From Paracoccaceae bacterium (lineage in GTDB: Bacteria; Pseudomonadota; Alphaproteobacteria; Rhodobacterales; Rhodobacteraceae), in the NCBI GenBank assembly GCA_030148745.1, contig JASBSV010000108.1, forward strand, positions 1 to 49,497: a stretch of 49,497 nucleotides of DNA, given 5' to 3'. The position numbers and the translations under genes were made by a program. A model generated the notes under the pieces. The model worked only from the letters and a program-made list of their open reading frames with translations, did not search any database and was not told the DNA's origin. Each line of letters opens with the position of its first letter. Within the stretch, counting starts at the first letter, position 1. Positions 7,571-16,224 of the stretch are shown here, one piece after another.

Positions 7571-8575
7571 TCAGATCGACAAACGGGTCGATTGCGCGCC
7601 GCGCTCGCGGTAGGGTGTGGTGTTGTAATGCGCCCGGTAGCATTTGGAAAAATGCGAGGGGCTGGCAAAACCGCAGGCCAGTGCCACATTGATCACGCTC
7701 ATATCGGTCTGCATCAGCAGGTTGCGCGCCTTTTGCAGGCGCAGTTCCATGTAATAGCGTTTGGGGCTGCGGTTAAGGTATCTGCGAAACAGCCGCTCCA
7801 GCTGGCGGGTCGACATGCCCACATCGCGCGCCAGGATCGATGGGCTGATCGGCTCTTCGATATTGGCCTCCATCATCTGGATCACCCGGCTCAGCTTGGG
7901 GTGACGCACGCCGATGCGGGTGGGCGTGGACAGGCGCTGGGTGTCCTGATCGGTGCGGATCGACGAATAGATCAGCTGATCGGCCACCGCATTGGCCAGC
8001 TCCTCGCCATGCTCATCCGCGATCAGCTTGAGCATCAGATCGATCGACGAGGTGCCGCCGGCGGTGGTATAGCGGTTGCCATCCATCACAAAGACCGATT
8101 TGGTCAGCTCGACACCGTCGAACTCTTCGGCGAAACTGTCCTGGTTCTCCCAGTGGATCGTCGCGCGTTTGCCCTCCAAAAGCCCTGCCTTGGCAAGGGT
8201 GAACCCGGCCGTGCACAGCCCGCCGATCACCGATCCGCGCCGCGCCTCGCGGCGAATCCAGTTGATGATCTTTCTGGTCGAGGCTTCCTGAACATCGATC
8301 CCGCCGCAGACAAGGATGATATCATCGCGGTTCATCTCACTCAGATCACTGTCCAGTTTGAACCGGGTTCCCGCCGAACAGGTCACGTAATCGCCGCCTT
8401 CTCCGGCCAGAACCCATGTATAAAGCGTCTTGCCCGACATCCGGTTTGCGATTCTCAGCGATTCCAGCGCGCAGGAAAAGCAAAGCATCGTGAAGTTGTC
8501 CAACAACACAAAAACAAAGCGTTTGGGCTTGGTGGTATCCCCGCTTGGCTTTATCGGTTGACGTGCGGCCTTCAT
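7571..8575 (-). CDS. GlxA-family transcriptional regulator (DJ-1/PfpI domain plus AraC helix-turn-helix)
   Basis: A 334-residue protein with two domains. Residues ~20-190 form a class I glutamine amidotransferase-like (DJ-1/PfpI) sensor domain with the motifs ILVCGGID, GGLCTAGFTLAKAGLL and ATIHWE. Residues ~225-325 form an AraC DNA-binding domain (MSTRQLERLFRRYL, then VALACGFASPSHFSKCYRAHY). This architecture includes GbdR and CdhR, activators of glycine betaine and carnitine catabolism in Pseudomonas. The dehydrogenase at the left edge and the Liv importer are its likely targets; that link is inferred from position. It may be transcribed ahead of the binding-protein gene, with a repeat element between them. 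Confidence 0.9.
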   Translation of the reverse strand: MKAARQPIKPSGDTTKPKRFVFVLLDNFTMLCFSCALESLRIANRMSGKTLYTWVLAGEGGDYVTCSAGTRFKLDSDLSEMNRDDIILVCGGIDVQEASTRKIINWIRREARRGSVIGGLCTAGFTLAKAGLLEGKRATIHWENQDSFAEEFDGVELTKSVFVMDGNRYTTAGGTSSIDLMLKLIADEHGEELANAVADQLIYSSIRTDQDTQRLSTPTRIGVRHPKLSRVIQMMEANIEEPISPSILARDVGMSTRQLERLFRRYLNRSPKRYYMELRLQKARNLLMQTDMSVINVALACGFASPSHFSKCYRAHYNTTPYRERGAQSTRLSI

Positions 8576-8681
8576 GGGCAGGCACCCTTTGTGGTGGTTT
8601 TAAGTACCGAAATCAGGTTTGATCGCCGCGTTCAAGAACAATCCGGCCTTTTTGATCCGCCTGCCGGCGGGCATTTTCCCG

Positions 8682-8709
8682 TTGGAACAGGGTGGCGAAC
8701 TGGTATAGA
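8682..8709 (+). promoter_or_regulatory. Probable sigma-70 promoter of the DAHP synthase gene
   Basis: TTGGAA (8682-8687) and TATAGA (8704-8709) are separated by 16 bases and lie 35 bases before the start codon. The predicted leader is short, with no room for a peptide attenuator. Confidence 0.55.
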
Positions 8710-8744
8710 ACGCGCCGGTATCGCTAACGCCCGAGGACAGACAG

Positions 8745-10115
8745 ATGACCAAAGCCTGGACAAAATCCACCTGGAGACAAAAGCCAAGGGTCCAGATGCC
8801 GGACTATACCGATCAGGCCGCCCTGAAGGCGGTCGAGGAGCAGCTGGCCAAATATCCGCCGCTGGTCTTTGCCGGCGAGACGCGCAAGCTCAAGGCGGCG
8901 CTTGGCGCTGCATCGCGGGGCGAGGCGTTTTTGCTTCAGGGCGGCGATTGCGCCGAAAGCTTTGCCGAATTTTCCGCCGACACGATCCGCGACACCTTCA
9001 AGGTGATGCTGCAGATGGCCATGGTTCTGACCTATGGCGCCAAGGTTCCGGTGGTCAAAGTTGGCCGTATGGCGGGGCAATTTGCCAAGCCGCGCTCGGC
9101 CCCGACCGAGGTCAAGGATGGTGTCGAACTGCCCAGCTATCGCGGCGATATCATCAACGAGCTGGATTTCACGCCTCAGGCGCGTATCCCCGATCCGCAA
9201 AAGATGCTTCAGGCCTATACTCAGGCCGCCGCATCGCTGAACCTTGTGCGCGCCTTCAGTCAGGGCGGCTATGCCGATGTGCATCAGGTCCACGCCTGGA
9301 CGCTGGGCTTTACCGATCGCGATGAAGCCGAAAAATATCGCGATATCGCCAACCGGATTTCCGACACGCTGGATTTCATGGCCGCCGCCGGCGTCAATCA
9401 GGACACTGCCCATACGCTGCAATCGGTGGATTTCTATACCAGTCACGAGGCGCTCTTGCTGGAATACGAAGAGGCGCTCTGCCGGATCGACAGCACCACG
9501 GGCCTGCCGGTTGCAGGCTCGGGGCATATGATCTGGATCGGTGACCGCACCCGTCAGCCCGACGGCGCGCATGTCGAATTCGCCCGCGGGGTTCAAAACC
9601 CCATCGGGCTGAAATGCGGCCCGACGACCACGGCTGAGGATCTCAAGGTCCTGATGGAGAAACTGAACCCCGAAAATGAGGCCGGTCGCCTGACGCTGAT
9701 CGCGCGGTTCGGGGCAGGGCAGGTGGGCGATCACCTTCCGCGCCTGATCCAGACGGTTCAGGCCGAGGGCGCCAATGTCCTGTGGTCCTGCGATCCGATG
9801 CATGGCAACACGATCAAATCCTCGACCGGCTACAAAACCCGCCCCTTCGAAAGCGTTCTGCGCGAAGTGCGCGAGTTTTTCGCCATCCACAAGGCCGAGG
9901 GCACGATCCCCGGCGGCGTGCATTTCGAGATGACCGGTCAGGATGTGACCGAATGCACCGGCGGCGTGCGCGCGGTGACGGATGAGGATCTGTCGCACCG
10001 CTATCACACCGCCTGCGATCCGCGCCTGAACGCCAGCCAGGCGCTTGAGCTTGCCTTTCTGGTGGCAGAAGAGCTTTCGACCCGGCGTCAGGAAGCGGCG
10101 GCGCGCGCGGTCTGA
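8745..10115 (+). CDS. aroG: Class II 3-deoxy-D-arabino-heptulosonate 7-phosphate (DAHP) synthase
   Basis: A 456-residue enzyme of the plant/class II type. It condenses phosphoenolpyruvate with erythrose 4-phosphate, the first step of the shikimate pathway to aromatic amino acids. Recognisable motifs are [14 protein letters not shown] near residue 65 (with the metal-ligand Cys), [31 protein letters not shown] and [11 protein letters not shown]. The start at 8745 is supported by GAGGA about nine bases upstream and a promoter 35 bases away. It stands alone as one transcription unit with its own terminator. The aroQ gene of the same pathway is 16 kb away. Confidence 0.95.
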   Translation: MTKAWTKSTWRQKPRVQMPDYTDQAALKAVEEQLAKYPPLVFAGETRKLKAALGAASRGEAFLLQGGDCAESFAEFSADTIRDTFKVMLQMAMVLTYGAKVPVVKVGRMAGQFAKPRSAPTEVKDGVELPSYRGDIINELDFTPQARIPDPQKMLQAYTQAAASLNLVRAFSQGGYADVHQVHAWTLGFTDRDEAEKYRDIANRISDTLDFMAAAGVNQDTAHTLQSVDFYTSHEALLLEYEEALCRIDSTTGLPVAGSGHMIWIGDRTRQPDGAHVEFARGVQNPIGLKCGPTTTAEDLKVLMEKLNPENEAGRLTLIARFGAGQVGDHLPRLIQTVQAEGANVLWSCDPMHGNTIKSSTGYKTRPFESVLREVREFFAIHKAEGTIPGGVHFEMTGQDVTECTGGVRAVTDEDLSHRYHTACDPRLNASQALELAFLVAEELSTRRQEAAARAV

Positions 10116-10141
10116 ACAGGCTCAGCGCAGCTTGAAACACC

Positions 10142-10169
10142 AAAGCCGGGCCATCGCGCCCGGCTTTTT
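10142..10169 (+). terminator. Intrinsic terminator after DAHP synthase
   Basis: Ten-base perfect arms AAAGCCGGGC (10142-10151) and GCCCGGCTTT (10158-10167) with a six-base loop end in a run of five T. It begins 26 bases after the stop codon. Confidence 0.9.
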
Positions 10170-10218
10170 CATGGGCACTTTGCGACGCGGCGGTGGGTCG
10201 TCGTGGCGGGCAGGGCGG

Positions 10219-11019
10219 TTACAGGCCCCCCTGCGGCTCACTATTGTCGCTGACCAGCCGCAGATTGGGCCGCCGGCGCGTCAACACCTCTTCTTCCTCG
10301 GGGTAGTCAAAGCCTGCCTGCGCTTCGGCAAAGCCGGGCACATCGCCGCGTGTGACGACAGGCGGATCGGCGGCCTCGGGCGATCGCGCCTCCTCGGCGG
10401 GCGGTCTGAGCGCCGTGATCCGGCTTTCGACGACATTGAAACGCCGCGGTGTGCGCCCGATCTGGCCGATGCTGACCAGACAGCCCAAAGCGCGCGAGAT
10501 ATCGCCCAGATCGCTTTTGAGCGGCAAAAGCAGAAGCTTTGCCTCAAGCGGCGGCTTGCCGATCCCGGTTTCCGCCGACATCAGAACCTCGACCGTCTGC
10601 GGGCCTTCGAACAGCTGCTCCAGCGCCTCGCCGATACGTTTGCGGCAGTCCGGGGTGAAAAACGAGGTCAGCGGCATCCCCCTGACTTCCATTCCCATCA
10701 GATCGTTCAGGTGCATCCCCGCCAGCCGGAACCGCGCCATGCCCGGCGCAATCCGCTCGATCACAAAGGCATATTCCAGCGCCCGTTCGATCCCGCGCGG
10801 GTCGATGTCCGAGCGCAGCGGCACCACACGTTCGCCGCGCAGGGCCTGCCAATAGGCCTCGACCTCCTTGATCAGGGGAAATTGCAACCCGCCGCGGTAC
10901 ATGGACATTGAAACAACACTTTCTTCAACTTTTCCGTCGCGCATGGTCACACCCGATTGTTGGACGCCGGGCGCAGCTTTATTGTCCACGGGCGGACCAT
11001 CTGCTAACCCTAAGTTCAT
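10219..11019 (-). CDS. PAS-domain protein (PAS_5/DUF1457 type)
   Basis: From the ATG at 11019 the product has 266 residues. The central part (LIKEVEAYWQALRGERVVPLRSDIDPRGIERAL, then FRLAGMHLNDLMGMEVRGMPL) matches the PAS_5 family of alphaproteobacterial PAS-like proteins. No output domain is visible; the C-terminus is low-complexity and acidic before a basic end (RRRPNLRLV). The ligand and role are unknown. An upstream ATG at 11082 is possible but would overlap the start of the divergent yicC. A further in-frame ATG (MRDGKVEE) also exists, so the exact start is uncertain. Confidence 0.75.
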   Translation of the reverse strand: MNLGLADGPPVDNKAAPGVQQSGVTMRDGKVEESVVSMSMYRGGLQFPLIKEVEAYWQALRGERVVPLRSDIDPRGIERALEYAFVIERIAPGMARFRLAGMHLNDLMGMEVRGMPLTSFFTPDCRKRIGEALEQLFEGPQTVEVLMSAETGIGKPPLEAKLLLLPLKSDLGDISRALGCLVSIGQIGRTPRRFNVVESRITALRPPAEEARSPEAADPPVVTRGDVPGFAEAQAGFDYPEEEEVLTRRRPNLRLVSDNSEPQGGL

Positions 11020-11081
11020 AATTATTACCCGTTCGTTAATGTCGCACGGATTGAGGCAAATTGATCGGAAAAAATACAACA

Positions 11082-11981
11082 ATGGTTAACCACACCCTCA
11101 CCTCGATGACCGGTTTCGCCAGCCACCGAAACAGCATCCCCGGCTATTCCTGGGCCTGGGAAATGCGCGCGGTCAACGCCAAGGGGTTGGACGTTCGGCT
11201 GCGGGTTCCCGACTGGATCGACGGGCTGGAACAGGCGCTCAAACCGCTGGTGACGGCGGCGGTCGGGCGCGGCTCGGTCACGGTGACGCTGCGGCTGGCG
11301 CGCGATGAGCGGGACGAGGCGCCGGTGGTGCGGCCCGAACGGCTTGAGGCGATGCTGGCCGCGCTGAGCCAGATCGAAGAGGCTGCGTTGAAGGCCGGTG
11401 TGGTGCTGGCGCCGACGACGGGCGGCGAGATCCTGACGATGAAATCGGTGCTGGACACGCCCGAGGCCGATGACGATCAGGCCGCGCTGACGCGCGCACT
11501 GCTAAAGGATTTTCAGAGCGTCATCGGCGATTTCAACGCAATGCGCGCCGCCGAAGGGGCCGCGCTTGGCACGGTTCTGGCGCGCCAGATAGACGAGATC
11601 GAAAGCCTGACCGCCAAGGCCACCACAGCCGCCGAGGCGCGGCGGGGCACGCAGGCCGAAACCCTGCGCGCCAATCTGGCGCGGGTTCTGGATGCGGTCG
11701 AGGCTGACCCCGACCGCGTGGCGCAGGAACTGGCGCTATTGGCGGTCAAATCGGATATCACCGAAGAGCTTGACCGCCTTGCCGCCCATGTTCAGGCCGC
11801 CCGCGCGTTGATCGGCGCAACAGGGCCCGTGGGCCGCAAGCTCGATTTTCTGATGCAGGAGTTCAACCGCGAGGCCAATACGCTCTGCTCGAAATCTGGC
11901 GCGGCCGATCTGACGCGGATCGGGCTTGACCTCAAGGCCGTGATCGACCAGATGCGCGAGCAGGTTCAAAACGTGGAATAG
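11082..11981 (+). CDS. yicC: YicC/YloC-family endoribonuclease
   Basis: A 299-residue protein with the family opening SMTGFAS and the invariant C-terminal block [18 protein letters not shown], ending in [17 protein letters not shown]. YicC proteins are RNases in E. coli and Bacillus. The first ATG at 11061 gives no extra family sequence, so 11082 is preferred. The gene sits two bases before gmk, the usual yicC-gmk pairing. Confidence 0.93.
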   Translation: MVNHTLTSMTGFASHRNSIPGYSWAWEMRAVNAKGLDVRLRVPDWIDGLEQALKPLVTAAVGRGSVTVTLRLARDERDEAPVVRPERLEAMLAALSQIEEAALKAGVVLAPTTGGEILTMKSVLDTPEADDDQAALTRALLKDFQSVIGDFNAMRAAEGAALGTVLARQIDEIESLTAKATTAAEARRGTQAETLRANLARVLDAVEADPDRVAQELALLAVKSDITEELDRLAAHVQAARALIGATGPVGRKLDFLMQEFNREANTLCSKSGAADLTRIGLDLKAVIDQMREQVQNVE

Positions 11982-11983
11982 GC

Positions 11984-12622
11984 ATGCAACGACGCGGGCT
12001 TCTGATCATTCTCTCCTCGCCCTCGGGGGCCGGAAAATCGACCATCGCCAGCCGGTTGCGGCAATGGGACCCTAAGATCCGCTTTTCCGTCTCGGCCACA
12101 ACGCGGGCGCCGCGCGCCGGCGAAGAGGAGGGGCGCGAATATTACTTTCGCACGCGCGAGGCCTTTCAGGGTATGGTCGAGCGCGGCGAGATGCTGGAAC
12201 ATGCCGAGGTTTTCGGAAACCTCTATGGCTCGCCCCTTGCGCCGGTCGAGGCAGCGATCGCAAGCGGCACCGATATTCTGTTCGATATCGACTGGCAGGG
12301 CGGGCAGCAGATCCGCAATTCGGATCTGTCCGAGGATGTCGTGTCGATCTTTCTTTTGCCGCCCTCGATTGCCGAGCTTGAGCGGCGCCTGAACGCGCGC
12401 GGTCAGGACAGCCCCGAAATCGTGCGCGCACGGATGGAGAAAAGCCGCAGCGAGATCAGCCATTGGGCGGAATATGACTATGTTCTGGTCAATGAGGATC
12501 TGGACGCCACCGAAGACGCGGTGCGCACCATCGTGCAGGCGGCACGGCTGCGCCGGCGCCAGCAGCCGGGGCTGACCGAAAAGATCCGCCGCCTGAATGC
12601 CGAGTTCGAGGCCCGTAAATGA
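11984..12622 (+). CDS. gmk: Guanylate kinase
   Basis: A 212-residue enzyme that phosphorylates GMP to GDP with ATP. The P-loop [10 protein letters not shown] lies near residues 11-20, the GMP-binding segment [19 protein letters not shown] near 38-56, and [12 protein letters not shown] further on. The length is normal for the bacterial enzyme. It follows yicC by two bases, and its stop overlaps the next start (ATGA), so three genes form one unit. It is an essential step of nucleotide metabolism. Confidence 0.97.
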   Translation: MQRRGLLIILSSPSGAGKSTIASRLRQWDPKIRFSVSATTRAPRAGEEEGREYYFRTREAFQGMVERGEMLEHAEVFGNLYGSPLAPVEAAIASGTDILFDIDWQGGQQIRNSDLSEDVVSIFLLPPSIAELERRLNARGQDSPEIVRARMEKSRSEISHWAEYDYVLVNEDLDATEDAVRTIVQAARLRRRQQPGLTEKIRRLNAEFEARK

Positions 12623-13158
12623 CCCTCTATTCACTTGAAGATATTGCGCCAACCCTGCCGGAAAACAGTGATTTCTGGATCGCGCCCGATGCGGTTCTGA
12701 TCGCCCGCGTGATTCTGGGCAAGGCCGCATCGGTCTGGTTCGGCGCCACGCTGCGCGGCGATAACGAGCCGATTGTGATCGGCCCGGGGACCAATATTCA
12801 GGAACAGGTGGTGATGCATACCGATATGGGTTTTCCCCTGACGGTCGGCGAAAACTGTACCATCGGGCACCGGGCGCTTTTGCATGGCTGCACCATCGGC
12901 GATCAGACGCTGGTGGGGATGGGCGCCATGGTGATGAACGGCGCGGTTGTCGGGCGCAACTGTCTGATCGGGGCAGGGGCGCTGGTGACCGAGGGCAAAG
13001 AGATACCCGACGGCTCGCTGGTTCTGGGCGCACCGGGGCGTGTTATTCGTGTGCTGAGCGATAAAGAGATTGAATTTAATCGCGCAAGCGCCTTGAGCTA
13101 TCAGAAAAAAATGCGAAAGTACCGCACCGGGCTGCGGCCCGTGGCTGAAGCGCGCTGA
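12619..13158 (+). CDS. Gamma carbonic anhydrase-family hexapeptide-repeat protein
   Basis: A 179-residue left-handed beta-helix protein. The repeats run through [40 protein letters not shown] and [15 protein letters not shown]. The three metal-ligand histidines of the family are visible ([16 protein letters not shown]). Close relatives are YrdA/PaaY-like proteins; some hydrate CO2, others have no known activity, so enzyme function is not certain. Its start overlaps the gmk stop by four bases. Confidence 0.88.
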   Translation: MTLYSLEDIAPTLPENSDFWIAPDAVLIARVILGKAASVWFGATLRGDNEPIVIGPGTNIQEQVVMHTDMGFPLTVGENCTIGHRALLHGCTIGDQTLVGMGAMVMNGAVVGRNCLIGAGALVTEGKEIPDGSLVLGAPGRVIRVLSDKEIEFNRASALSYQKKMRKYRTGLRPVAEAR

Positions 13159-13208
13159 CCTCTGGTCACTTGCCGCGCATTCGCCGCCAATATCCATGAG
13201 GTAACAAG

Positions 13209-14405
13209 ATGACAGACAGCAGCAAATCCAGCAAAACCCTTGTGCGCCGCACGCCCTGGCCGGGGTCGGTCAGCCGCCCGGTGGTGACCCCTTTGCAGCC
13301 CTCTGTCGTCTATCGCTCGGACAGCCCCGATCAGCTCGATCAGCAATATGCCGGCGATGTTTCGGGCTTTACCTATTCGCGCGAAGGTCATCCCAACGCC
13401 AGCGTTTTGGCCCGGAAGATCGACATGATGGAAGGGGCGGAGGGCGGAATCGCCGTGGCCTCGGGCATGGCGGCGGTGACGGCGGCAATGCTGGGCCTCT
13501 TGCGCAGCGGTGATCATGTGATCGGCGGCGATCAGCTTTATGGCCGCTCGCTGCGGCTGATGAGCCAGGATCTGCCGCGCTTTGGCATCACCACGACGCT
13601 GGCCGATCCGACCGATATCGGCGCGATCGAGGCGGCGGTTCAGGACAATACCCGGATGATTCTGGTCGAGGTCGTCTCGAACCCCACGCTGCGGATCGCG
13701 GATATGGAGGGGATCGCGGCGCTGGCGCGTGAAAAGGGCATTCTTCTGGTGGTCGACAATACTTTTACCACCCCGACCGCCTATCGCCCGTTCGAGCATG
13801 GGGCGGATGTGATCGTGCATTCGGTGACCAAGCTTCTGGCCGGGCATTCCGATGCGATGCTGGGCTATGTCGTGGCCCGCGATCCCGCGCATCAAGAGGC
13901 GATTACCGGCACAGCGGTGACCATGGGCCTGACCGCCAGCCCCTTTGACTGCTGGCTGGCCGAGAGGGGGCTTTATTCTTTTGACCTGCGCTATCGGGCG
14001 GCGTCCGAGAACGCGGCAGCGTTGGCCGATCATCTGGCCGGTCTGGCCGGGGTCAGCCGGGTTCTTTATCCCACCCGGCCCGATCATCCCGACCACAACC
14101 GCGCCACGGCGCTTTTGGGCGGGCAGGGCGGCAATATGGTCAGTTTCGAGGTTGCCGGCGGTCGCGCGGCGGCCAACGCCCTGACGCTGGCGGCGGAAAA
14201 TATCGCCTTTGCGCCGACCTTGGGCGACATCGGCACGACGCTGTCGCATCCGGCCTCTTCCTCGCACCGGGCGCTCAGCGCGCAGGAGCGGGCGACAATC
14301 GGCATCAGCGAAGGGTTCTTTCGCGTCTCGGTCGGGGTCGAACCGGCAGAGATGCTGTGTAAGGAATTCGGGCAGGCGGTTGCGGCGGCGGCCTCTTCTA
14401 CTTGA
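13209..14405 (+). CDS. PLP-dependent trans-sulfuration enzyme (cystathionine gamma-synthase/lyase family)
   Basis: A 398-residue member of the Cys/Met metabolism PLP family. The PLP-phosphate segment ASGMAAVTAAML, the cofactor aspartate in VVDNTFTTP, and the Schiff-base lysine in HSVTKLLAGHSD are all present. The C-terminal FFRVSVGVEPAEML matches the family. These enzymes make or split cystathionine or add sulfide to homoserine esters; the sequence alone does not separate the options. GAGGTAAC lies just upstream of the start. The gene follows the carbonic anhydrase-like gene by 50 bases and could be co-transcribed. Confidence 0.9.
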   Translation: MTDSSKSSKTLVRRTPWPGSVSRPVVTPLQPSVVYRSDSPDQLDQQYAGDVSGFTYSREGHPNASVLARKIDMMEGAEGGIAVASGMAAVTAAMLGLLRSGDHVIGGDQLYGRSLRLMSQDLPRFGITTTLADPTDIGAIEAAVQDNTRMILVEVVSNPTLRIADMEGIAALAREKGILLVVDNTFTTPTAYRPFEHGADVIVHSVTKLLAGHSDAMLGYVVARDPAHQEAITGTAVTMGLTASPFDCWLAERGLYSFDLRYRAASENAAALADHLAGLAGVSRVLYPTRPDHPDHNRATALLGGQGGNMVSFEVAGGRAAANALTLAAENIAFAPTLGDIGTTLSHPASSSHRALSAQERATIGISEGFFRVSVGVEPAEMLCKEFGQAVAAAASST

Positions 14406-14434
14406 AAAGAGGCCCCGCGCCGGTCAGGTCTGGC

Positions 14435-14836
14435 TCAGTTCGGCCTGAGGTTGGAATTCTTGTCGACGATCAGAAGATCGAAATCCAGATTGGAACAGAT
14501 CGCGCGGATCTCGCGGCGGATAAGGCCGGGATTGGGCAGGCGCGGCGCCAGCGCGCGATAGCGGCCGCGAAAGCCCGCGTCGCTTAGCGCCTGCGCCAGA
14601 TCGAGCGCATCAAACTCGGGCGTAAAGATCGACGATAAAACGATATCGGGTCTTTTGTCGGTCAGAAAAAGTGGTGTGATTTCGTCGATCTCGGCAAAGA
14701 CAAGCTGCGCCGCTTCGGGCAGGTTCTTGCCCTCGGCCGTCCAGGCCGAGACGTTGCCGACGACCAGAACGATGGGATCGTTTCTGTCATCGCCGTTGCC
14801 CAAAGGCCCTTGTGGGCGGTCGTCCCCTGCCGACAT
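14435..14836 (-). CDS. Receiver-like protein with a degenerate phosphorylation site
   Basis: This 133-residue protein from the ATG at 14836 (preceded by GGGAG) has an alternating strand/helix pattern like a response-regulator receiver. In the stretch PDIVLSSIFTPEFDALDLA the position where receivers carry the phosphorylated Asp reads Ser-Ser. The end DFDLLIVDKNSNL resembles a last strand. I do not recognise the exact family. It is transcribed divergently from phoR, 200 bases away, and converges on the PLP enzyme gene. Its fold is inferred from pattern only, without structure prediction. Confidence 0.65.
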   Translation of the reverse strand: MSAGDDRPQGPLGNGDDRNDPIVLVVGNVSAWTAEGKNLPEAAQLVFAEIDEITPLFLTDKRPDIVLSSIFTPEFDALDLAQALSDAGFRGRYRALAPRLPNPGLIRREIRAICSNLDFDLLIVDKNSNLRPN

Positions 14837-14942
14837 CTCCACTCCCTGCAGACATTGGAAGCTTCTCGTCAAGACATCCCCACGACTTGATAAGAAACTT
14901 GTATTTCAGTTATTTAGCCCCGTCTGTTGCGCGCATTATAAG

Positions 14943-14975
14943 TGCAAAATGCAATCGTGCAATCCCTTGCATCGC
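14943..14975. promoter_or_regulatory. Cluster of TGCAA/TTGCA pentamers upstream of phoR
   Basis: Four copies of TGCAA or its complement occur within 33 bases between the pseudo-receiver gene and phoR. They could be a regulator binding site for either divergent gene. No matching regulator is identified. Confidence 0.3.
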
Positions 14976-15036
14976 TTTACAAGCGCATCCCTCTGGCCTA
15001 GCTGGAGACGATAGTTTTTTTCCGGAACGGCCTGAT

Positions 15037-16068
15037 ATGACCGATGCATCGCTGGTTGACGCGATCCCGCTGCCCACAGTTCTGATCGACGATGAGGGGC
15101 GTATCGCGGCGGTGAATTCCGCCGCTGCCGAGGTTTTTGGCCAGACGCTGAGCGGGCGCCATTACGCAATGGCAATACGTCAGCCGCGGCTTTTGGATGC
15201 CATCGACCGCACCTTCGCCACCCAAAGCGCGCATGAAGGCGCCTATGTCACCACCGCGGGGCTGCGCGATGTGACCTATACCGCCTATTGCCGGCCACTG
15301 CGCTTTAACGGTGGGGCGGCGGTTCTGATCTGTCTTATGGACCGCTCCGAGCAGGATCAGGCCGGGATGATGCGCCGCGATTTTGTCGCCAACGTCAGTC
15401 ACGAGCTGCGCACGCCGCTGACCGCGCTTTTGGGCTTTATCGAAACTCTGGGCGGGGCGGCGCGCGACGACCCAAAGGCGCGCGACCGGTTTCTGGCGAT
15501 CATGCGCGGCGAGGCCGAAAGGATGAACCGGATCGTCAAGGATCTGTTGTCGCTGTCGCGCGTCGAGGAAGAAGAGCGAATGCGCCCGACCCAGCCGATT
15601 ACCCCGCTCAAAGTGGTCGAACGCGCGGTTGAGGCGCTGCGCCCGCAGGCCGAAAAGGATGGCACCAGCATCGTGATCGAAGGCGCCGAGGCGGCGGCGC
15701 AGATCCCCGGCGATGCCGACCAGCTTCAGCAGGTGATGACCAATCTGGTCGAGAACGCGCTGAAATACGGCGGCAAGGGCGGCAAGGTGACCATCGCCTT
15801 TTCACAGGTCGAGCGTGATGCCAGCCTGCGCGCCCCGGCGCTCAGGATCGATGTGGCCGATCAGGGCGAGGGGATTGACCCCATTCACCTGCCGCGCCTG
15901 ACCGAAAGATTCTACCGCGTCGACAGCCACCGATCGCGCCAGATGGGCGGCACCGGCCTTGGCCTTGCGATCGTCAAACATATCATCAGCCGCCACCGCG
16001 GGCGCCTGTCAATCAGCAGCACACCGGGGCAGGGCAGCGTCTTTTCGGTGTTTCTGCCGCTGAGCTGA
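15037..16068 (+). CDS. phoR: Phosphate-regulon sensor histidine kinase PhoR
   Basis: A 343-residue kinase from the ATG at 15037; longer readings from 14812 add unrelated sequence. A PAS domain spans residues ~8-105, the dimerisation domain carries the phosphorylated His 122 in VSHELRTPLTALLGF, and the ATPase domain shows NLVENALKYG, DVADQGEGI and GGTGLGLAI. No membrane span is visible, so the protein should be soluble or held at the membrane by partners such as the Pst/PhoU complex. It phosphorylates PhoB when phosphate is scarce. It heads the phoR-pst-phoU-phoB locus, but phoB is at the far end. Confidence 0.9.
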   Translation: MTDASLVDAIPLPTVLIDDEGRIAAVNSAAAEVFGQTLSGRHYAMAIRQPRLLDAIDRTFATQSAHEGAYVTTAGLRDVTYTAYCRPLRFNGGAAVLICLMDRSEQDQAGMMRRDFVANVSHELRTPLTALLGFIETLGGAARDDPKARDRFLAIMRGEAERMNRIVKDLLSLSRVEEEERMRPTQPITPLKVVERAVEALRPQAEKDGTSIVIEGAEAAAQIPGDADQLQQVMTNLVENALKYGGKGGKVTIAFSQVERDASLRAPALRIDVADQGEGIDPIHLPRLTERFYRVDSHRSRQMGGTGLGLAIVKHIISRHRGRLSISSTPGQGSVFSVFLPLS

Positions 16069-16114
16069 GCGCGCACCCGGCGGTCTTCAGAAAAAAGTCA
16101 CGTCAAACGCCGCT

Positions 16115-16147
16115 CTGTCATAAAACCGTTACATCACTGTCACAAAA
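16115..16147 (+). promoter_or_regulatory. Pho box with three 11-base repeats upstream of pstS
   Basis: CTGTCAT (16115), CCGTTAC (16126) and CTGTCAC (16137) recur exactly every 11 bases, each followed by a four-base A/T-rich spacer (AAAA, ATCA, AAAA). This matches the known PhoB consensus of direct repeats and lies 78 bases before pstS. It is the expected switch for the pst genes. Confidence 0.9.
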
Positions 16148-16179
16148 GCATTGCCAAGCGTCACTAACAGCAGCGGTGA

Positions 16180-16198
16180 AGTCGCCGTGGGGGCGACT
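16180..16198 (+). other. Hairpin in the pstS leader
   Basis: Seven-base arms AGTCGCC and GGCGACT with a five-base loop lie 26 bases before the pstS start. It may stabilise the mRNA; no function is proven. Confidence 0.45.
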
Positions 16199-16224
16199 CG
16201 GAAAATTAAAGACAGGAGCTTTAA

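Noticed and set aside
7523-9325. A 600-codon plus-strand frame over the GlxA-type regulator and the DAHP synthase start
   Set aside because: It is antisense to a well-supported regulator and out of frame with DAHP synthase; its His/Gln/Arg-rich translation is an artefact of codon use.
13159-13208. A SAM-type riboswitch before the trans-sulfuration gene
   Set aside because: The gap is only 50 bases and shows no recognisable aptamer or terminator structure.
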